DNA of 29,978 nucleotides from JANNAT01 sp031422555. Lineage in GTDB: Bacteria; Pseudomonadota; Alphaproteobacteria; Rhodobacterales; Rhodobacteraceae. How positions within the stretch are numbered: the first letter of the stretch is position 1; each line of letters begins with the position of its first letter. Location of the stretch: contig JANPLZ010000016.1 in assembly GCA_031422555.1 (NCBI GenBank), forward strand, positions 1 to 29,978, read 5' to 3'. Below, piece by piece: positions 25,611 through 29,978 of this stretch. The translations under genes were made by a program, and so were the position numbers. The notes beneath the pieces were generated by a model that was not told where the DNA came from, did not search any database, and was given only the letters and a program-made list of their open reading frames with translations.

Positions 25611-26165
25611 ATGAAAAAGCGCAGCCAAGGTTTTTTCCAAGTCTCTTTGATGAATGTCTTTCGGCAGGCCGCGCAGCAGCGTGATGCCAAATCGTTGAAA
25701 GAAGTGGTGGCCGATGACGGTGGCCGCATTTTGAACGCCCGCACCGTAGAACGCCGCGATGGGGCCAGTCAGGAAACACTGAAATCGCATCTGGCCCAGG
25801 ATCTGGCCAGCCTGATGGGCACCATCAACCTTGACTCCGTGCAACCGCTGGACGGGCTTGACCATGTCAGAAATTCGATCCTGAACTACGGCTTGCAAGA
25901 TATGAGCGGTCTTACCACCGAAAGTTTTCAGACCACAAAAGTGATCAAAGACATGCGCGCCTCATTGTTGGCCAATGAACCGCGGTTGATCGAAGAAACG
26001 CTGGATATCAAGTTTCGCAGGAATACCGCCGACGCGCAGCAACGCATCGCCTTTGATATCAAAGCAGAAATGTCGGCGCGCCCGATGGATGTGCCGATGG
26101 AATTTGTCGCCGAAATTGATGCCGGTGCTGGCAAAGTGCAAATGACCGATGTGGTGTTGCGCTGA
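25611..26165 (+). CDS. tssE: T6SS baseplate wedge subunit TssE (gp25-like)
   Basis: A 184-residue gp25-like protein. It contains the diagnostic V-R-N-S-I-L-N-Y-G-L-Q-D-M-S-G segment at about 85-99 and a following helix ending in N-E-P-R-L. Known role: it sits at the baseplate wedge and triggers sheath assembly. An in-frame TAG lies immediately before the ATG at 25611, so this is the longest possible start. ATG 25650 is an alternative, since the family often starts near S-L-M-N-V-F-R. The ribosome-binding site is weak for both. It is 111 bases from hcp across the hairpin, and its TGA overlaps the tssF ATG (TGATG). Confidence 0.94.
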   Translation: MKKRSQGFFQVSLMNVFRQAAQQRDAKSLKEVVADDGGRILNARTVERRDGASQETLKSHLAQDLASLMGTINLDSVQPLDGLDHVRNSILNYGLQDMSGLTTESFQTTKVIKDMRASLLANEPRLIEETLDIKFRRNTADAQQRIAFDIKAEMSARPMDVPMEFVAEIDAGAGKVQMTDVVLR

Positions 26166-28102
26166 TGGATCGCGGATTTCTTGAGGCCTATAACCGCGAA
26201 TTGGCGTTGCTCTACGAAGGCGCAAAGGAATTTGCCGAAGATTATCCGGGCATCGCCGAACGGTTGGGCGGGCTGACGCAAGACAACCTTGATCCGGCAG
26301 TGGCGGGGCTTTTGGAAGGGGCGGCATTCATGGCCGCGCGGGTGCAGCTAAAGCTGGACACTGAATTTGAAACCTTCACTGCCGAGATGCTGGACCAGTT
26401 GCTGCCGAATTTCATGGCCCCGACGCCAAGCACGATTTTGGTGCAGGCTGAACCGGTTTACGGCGACGATGATATGGAAAAGGGCAAGGTCTTTGCCCCG
26501 GGCGCGTATCTCGACGCCCGGTATGTTGACCGCGATCAGCGTATTTCCTGCCGCTTCAGGCTGTCTGCGCCGCTAGAGCTGTGGCCGCTGCGATTGGCGG
26601 CGGCGCGGTTTGTTTCTGGGCCGACGGTTTTTCAATCCATGGGGCTGGAAGTAGACGCGCGAACAGCGGGAGGGCTGATTTTGTCCTTCCTGCGCCCGGT
26701 TTCGGCTGCGGATAAGGATACACCGGGCAAACCTGTCACCGGTATCAAGGCCGATCACCTGACGGTTCATCTGGTGGGCGAGCAAAGCGAGAATATCGCG
26801 ATTTACGAACATATGTTTACCAACATCAGTCGCGCGACGATCCGCTATCTGGACGCGCGCGGCGATCCGGCTTTTTTGCGGATGGATCCGGATTTTCTGG
26901 AACAAATCGGATTTGGCGATGATGAAGCCATCTTTGCCGAAGATACCCGGGTGTTTCGGGGCTTTAGCCTGTTGCGCGAATTTTTCCTGTTTCCGCAAAA
27001 GTTTTTGGGCTTTCGCCTGAAGGGGCTGCGCAAGCTGTTTCCGTTGATCAAATCTTCGGGCTTTGATGTAATGATCGAAATGGACGCGGTGCGCCCAAAT
27101 CTGGTTGCCCGGGTTAACGCCGATCATTTCAGGCTGTATGCGGCGCCCGCGGTGAACCTGTTCGAGGAAAATTGCAGTCAGGTCAAGCTGGACAGCCTGC
27201 GCCATGAATATCTGGTATCGTCGGATTCCAGCCCGTCCACCCATTATGAGGTGCACCGCATCCGCGAGGTTTACGCGTTTTACGCCGGAGTGCAGACGAA
27301 AATACCGGTGCATCCGCTGTATGGCCTGCCCGCCGACGTGATGCAGCCGCGCGAGGCCTTGTATTTCACCGCCAAACAGCGGCCGCGGCGCAAGGGGGCA
27401 AAGGAGAAACGCTTTGGCCAGACCCAAGGCTATTCGGGCAGCGAAACCTTTATCTCGATCTATGAGCCGGGACATCTGGACAGCGATGAGCGGGTCAAGC
27501 GGCTGCAGATTAAACTTTTGTGCTCTAACCGCCATCTGCCGCAATACTTGCCGATTGCCCAAGGCGGGGCCGATTTCAAGCTGAACGATGACACGTCTTT
27601 GCCTTTGCGCTGTATTGCCGGGCCAACGGTTCCGCGTGAAAGCGTGATGGAACTGGAACGAAACGCCCCACACCGGATGAATTCCGGGCCGGTGCATTGG
27701 CGGCTGATCAGCTTTTTATCACTGAATTTCCTAGGCTTGGACAATCGCGGCAGCAAAGACGCGGCAGCCGGTCTGCGCGAATTGCTGATGCTGTTTACCG
27801 ACGTGTCCAGCCAGGTCACCGAACGGCAGTTGCAAGGATTGAAGTCGGTCACCAGCCGCCCGGTTGTGCGCACGATCCGGCGCGCAGGTGGCTATCACGC
27901 CGCGCGTGGCACCGAAGTGACGCTTAAATTTGATGAGCGCGCGTTTGAAGGATCGGGTGTTTTTCTGATTGGCGCGATATTGGACCGGTTTTTGGCGGAA
28001 TACGCCTCGGTCAACAGCTTTACCCAAGTGGTTGTGCAAACCGATCAACGCGGCATTGTGAAAACATGGCCACCGCGCACCGGGCAAGGACCGCTGATAT
28101 GA
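26165..28102 (+). CDS. tssF: T6SS baseplate subunit TssF
   Basis: A 645-residue TssF (ImpG/VasA). The family's N-terminal pattern is clear: Y-N-R-E-L-A-L-L-Y-E-G-A-K-E-F-A, Y-P-G-I-A-E-R-L-G, then L-L-E-G-A-A-F-M-A-A-R-V and M-L-D-Q-L-L-P-N-F. Known role: a major wedge protein that forms the F2-G heterotrimer and binds TssK and the VgrG hub. Full length, no frameshift. It is translationally coupled at both ends: a TGATG overlap with tssE, and an ATGA overlap with tssG. Confidence 0.97.
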   Translation: MDRGFLEAYNRELALLYEGAKEFAEDYPGIAERLGGLTQDNLDPAVAGLLEGAAFMAARVQLKLDTEFETFTAEMLDQLLPNFMAPTPSTILVQAEPVYGDDDMEKGKVFAPGAYLDARYVDRDQRISCRFRLSAPLELWPLRLAAARFVSGPTVFQSMGLEVDARTAGGLILSFLRPVSAADKDTPGKPVTGIKADHLTVHLVGEQSENIAIYEHMFTNISRATIRYLDARGDPAFLRMDPDFLEQIGFGDDEAIFAEDTRVFRGFSLLREFFLFPQKFLGFRLKGLRKLFPLIKSSGFDVMIEMDAVRPNLVARVNADHFRLYAAPAVNLFEENCSQVKLDSLRHEYLVSSDSSPSTHYEVHRIREVYAFYAGVQTKIPVHPLYGLPADVMQPREALYFTAKQRPRRKGAKEKRFGQTQGYSGSETFISIYEPGHLDSDERVKRLQIKLLCSNRHLPQYLPIAQGGADFKLNDDTSLPLRCIAGPTVPRESVMELERNAPHRMNSGPVHWRLISFLSLNFLGLDNRGSKDAAAGLRELLMLFTDVSSQVTERQLQGLKSVTSRPVVRTIRRAGGYHAARGTEVTLKFDERAFEGSGVFLIGAILDRFLAEYASVNSFTQVVVQTDQRGIVKTWPPRTGQGPLI

Positions 28103-29115
28103 CAAAGCCGGGGAAAAAGCCAACGGCGCGCCGGGTAGCCTTGATGGCACGCCCCGCTGACTTTGGCTTTTTGACGTTGCTGCGCGAGATTGAACGCGCC
28201 AATCCAAAGCTGCCGCGCATTGGCCGCAACCAAACCTTGAAAGAGGAAACGGTTCGATTGGGCCAGGAACCGTTTCAGGCCTTCCCCGACGCGAATGTGA
28301 CCCAAGTGCAAGACCGCGAGGGTGGCAAGTTGCGGGTGCGCTCGGCGTTTTTGGGGTATTTTGGCCCGCAAGGGGCGTTGCCTTTGAACACCACCGCCGA
28401 AGTGGAACAGTGGTATCGTTTCGGCGATGACGCCTTCGTGCGGTTGGCTGATATCTTTACCAACCGGTTTCAACAGATGTTCTTTCGGGCATGGTCGGAT
28501 GCGCGCGGGATTTGCCAATTCGACCACCCCACCGATGACCGCTTTCAGGTCTATGTCGGGGCGCCGATTGGCGGGGCATCGGTGGCGCTGCGCAACCGGG
28601 GCAAGGTGCCCGATATCGCCCGCCTGCCCTTGGTTGGTCTGGCTGCCGCCCGCATAAAAAGCCCGGTGCGATTGCGCCAAATTCTGGAAAAGCTGTGCGG
28701 CGTGGCGATCACCATCGAGGAAAACATCCCGGTCTGGTTGCCGTTCGAGGCCAGCGATATGTCACGGCTGGGTGCCGTTGGCAGCTCACTTGGCCGCGAT
28801 TGCAGGTTGGGCAACCGGGTGCAAAGCGTGAACGAAAAGATCAGGATCGGTGTGCGCACCGAAACTTTGGCGGAATATCAAAGCTTTTTGCCGGGTGCGA
28901 CCAATTTTGTTCGCATGACAGAGCTGCTCTTCTGGTATCTTGGCCATGAAATCGAAGTAGACATCGCACCATCGCTGCCCGCCGATCAGATCACTGGAAT
29001 GGCCTTGGGCAAAGGCGGCGCTTTGGGGTGGACGGGATGGATGGCACCGCCGCCCGCCACACCGGGAACCTATCGCAGTGACGCTGTATTTTCGTCAGAG
29101 CGCAAAGCCAGTTAA
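28099..29115 (+). CDS. tssG: T6SS baseplate subunit TssG
   Basis: A 338-residue TssG (ImpH/VasB), the usual length. Family features are F-G-F-L-T-L-L-R-E-I-E-R near the start, V-R-L-G-Q-E-P-F-Q-A-F-P-D-A, and G-Y-F-G-P-Q-G-A-L-P in the first third. The later region with L-G-R-D-C-R-L-G-N-R-V is also typical. Known role: it partners TssF in the baseplate wedge. ATG 28099 overlaps the tssF stop (ATGA); the earlier in-frame ATG at 28066 lies within tssF and adds a non-conserved leader. A 42-base gap leads to tssH. Confidence 0.96.
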   Translation: MTKPGKKPTARRVALMARPADFGFLTLLREIERANPKLPRIGRNQTLKEETVRLGQEPFQAFPDANVTQVQDREGGKLRVRSAFLGYFGPQGALPLNTTAEVEQWYRFGDDAFVRLADIFTNRFQQMFFRAWSDARGICQFDHPTDDRFQVYVGAPIGGASVALRNRGKVPDIARLPLVGLAAARIKSPVRLRQILEKLCGVAITIEENIPVWLPFEASDMSRLGAVGSSLGRDCRLGNRVQSVNEKIRIGVRTETLAEYQSFLPGATNFVRMTELLFWYLGHEIEVDIAPSLPADQITGMALGKGGALGWTGWMAPPPATPGTYRSDAVFSSERKAS

Positions 29116-29157
29116 GTTTGAATAAGTCGTTTAAGACATTGAAAGGACTAGGGACAG

Positions 29158-29978
29158 ATGAGCGATATCAGCATTGAAACCGTCGCCGGCAAGTTGAACC
29201 GTGTCGGCTATGACGCCTTTGTAAAATCCATGCGGCACGCCAAAAATGAAGGCAACCGCAATGTGGAATTATCGCATTGGATGTTCCACATCGCGACCAA
29301 TCCGAAATCGGATGTGTCGTTGACCTTGCAGCATTTCAAACTGGATCGCGCGCAACTGGTCAAAGATCTTGGCAACGTCATCGACAGCTTTAAGAAGAAC
29401 GCCACCGAAATGCCGGCGATTTCTGAGGCGTTGACAACGATGATGGATCACGGCTGGCGCTATGCCACGTTGATGTTTGCCGAAGCACAGATTCGCACCG
29501 GCCATGTCCTAGTGGCGGTTTTGAAAGACAAGGAAACCCGGGCGAAACTGGCGCAGATTTCCAAGGTTTTCAATGAAATCAATGTAGAAAGCCTGATATC
29601 CGAGGCGCGGTCGGCTTGGAAAGACAGCGACGAAGAAGACATGCGCCCGATGGATGGCACCGGTGTTGGCCGGGCCGCAGGGGGTGGGGCGGCTGCGGGC
29701 GGTGTGGGTGGCACAACCGCATTGGCCCGGTTTGCAGTGGACATGACCGAAGTTGCCGCCAGCGGCAAAATGGACCCGATCGTTGGCCGGGATGAGGAAA
29801 TTCGCCAGATCATCGACATTCTGCTGCGGCGTCGCCAGAACAACCCCATCCTGACCGGTGAGGCCGGGGTTGGCAAAACCGCCGTTGTCGAAGGCTTTGC
29901 CCAGCGGCTGGCGTCGGGCGATGTGCCGCCGAAATTGCGCGGCAACAAGTTGTTCATGCTTGATCTTGGCCTGTTGCA
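29158..29978 (+). CDS. tssH: T6SS sheath-recycling ATPase TssH (ClpV), 3' end cut by window
   Basis: An open frame from ATG 29158 to the right edge encodes the first 273 residues of a ClpB/ClpV-type AAA+ ATPase. The N-terminal Clp repeat domain (about 1-160) starts with a helix holding N-V-E-L-S-H-W-M-F-H-I. A Gly/Ala-rich linker (about 170-190) follows, then the first AAA+ module with D-P-I-V-G-R-D-E-E-I and Walker A G-E-A-G-V-G-K-T at 234-241. Known role: it extracts TssC from contracted sheaths so that subunits are reused. The remaining roughly 600 residues lie outside the window. GAAAGGA at 29141-29147 and AGGGA at 29150-29154 precede the start. Confidence 0.96.
   Translation, partial: MSDISIETVAGKLNRVGYDAFVKSMRHAKNEGNRNVELSHWMFHIATNPKSDVSLTLQHFKLDRAQLVKDLGNVIDSFKKNATEMPAISEALTTMMDHGWRYATLMFAEAQIRTGHVLVAVLKDKETRAKLAQISKVFNEINVESLISEARSAWKDSDEEDMRPMDGTGVGRAAGGGAAAGGVGGTTALARFAVDMTEVAASGKMDPIVGRDEEIRQIIDILLRRRQNNPILTGEAGVGKTAVVEGFAQRLASGDVPPKLRGNKLFMLDLGLL

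Noticed and set aside
26573..27697. A 374-codon minus-strand open frame across tssF, and others across tssM and ppkA
   Set aside because: These are antisense shadows of conserved T6SS genes in GC-rich DNA, with no recognisable domain and no start signals.

Overview
The window reads as one block of plus-strand genes from a GC-rich Gram-negative bacterium, most likely an alphaproteobacterium. A Rhodobacterales/roseobacter-type host is my inference from the gene order, the protein style and the absence of TssJ; it has not been tested by any search. There are no RNA genes, insertion sequences or CRISPR arrays that I can see, and no gene-free stretch longer than about 220 bases.

Positions 1-5758 hold the 3' part of a very large autotransporter adhesin. 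It has a Gly/Thr/Asn/Ala-rich passenger built of beta-strand (PATR-like) repeats and a C-terminal outer-membrane barrel. A strong intrinsic terminator (5772-5803) closes this unit. From 5975 to the right edge lies a nearly complete type VI secretion system (T6SS) locus in this order: tssK, tssL (with OmpA domain), tssM, tagF, pppA, ppkA, vgrG, an unknown gene, tagH/fha, a 34-residue small ORF, tssA, tssB, tssC, hcp, tssE, tssF, tssG and the start of tssH/clpV.

The parts fit together as follows. TssL and TssM form the inner-membrane complex, and TssL carries its own peptidoglycan-binding domain. TssK, TssE, TssF, TssG and VgrG form the baseplate and spike. TssA, TssB, TssC and Hcp form the sheath and tube, and TssH recycles the sheath. 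PpkA (kinase), PppA (phosphatase), TagH (FHA reader) and TagF (repressor) form the post-translational threonine-phosphorylation switch. No TssJ lipoprotein, PAAR tip or recognisable toxin/immunity pair lies inside the window; PAAR and effectors may lie downstream or elsewhere.

The most interesting signals are refinements of this known machine, not a wholly new system. A T-V-I-G-G motif occurs three times in the disordered N-terminus of TssL, and a T-I-I-G-G form occurs in the PpkA juxtamembrane linker; these are candidate phosphothreonine docking sites for TagH. TagF has a long acidic insertion. TssA has a duplicated C-terminal motif. PpkA has a TolA-like alanine-rich arm. An unknown gene sits between vgrG and tagH, and a tiny membrane-protein ORF lies before tssA. 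Two overlapping palindromes lie just before tagH, and a perfect hairpin follows hcp.
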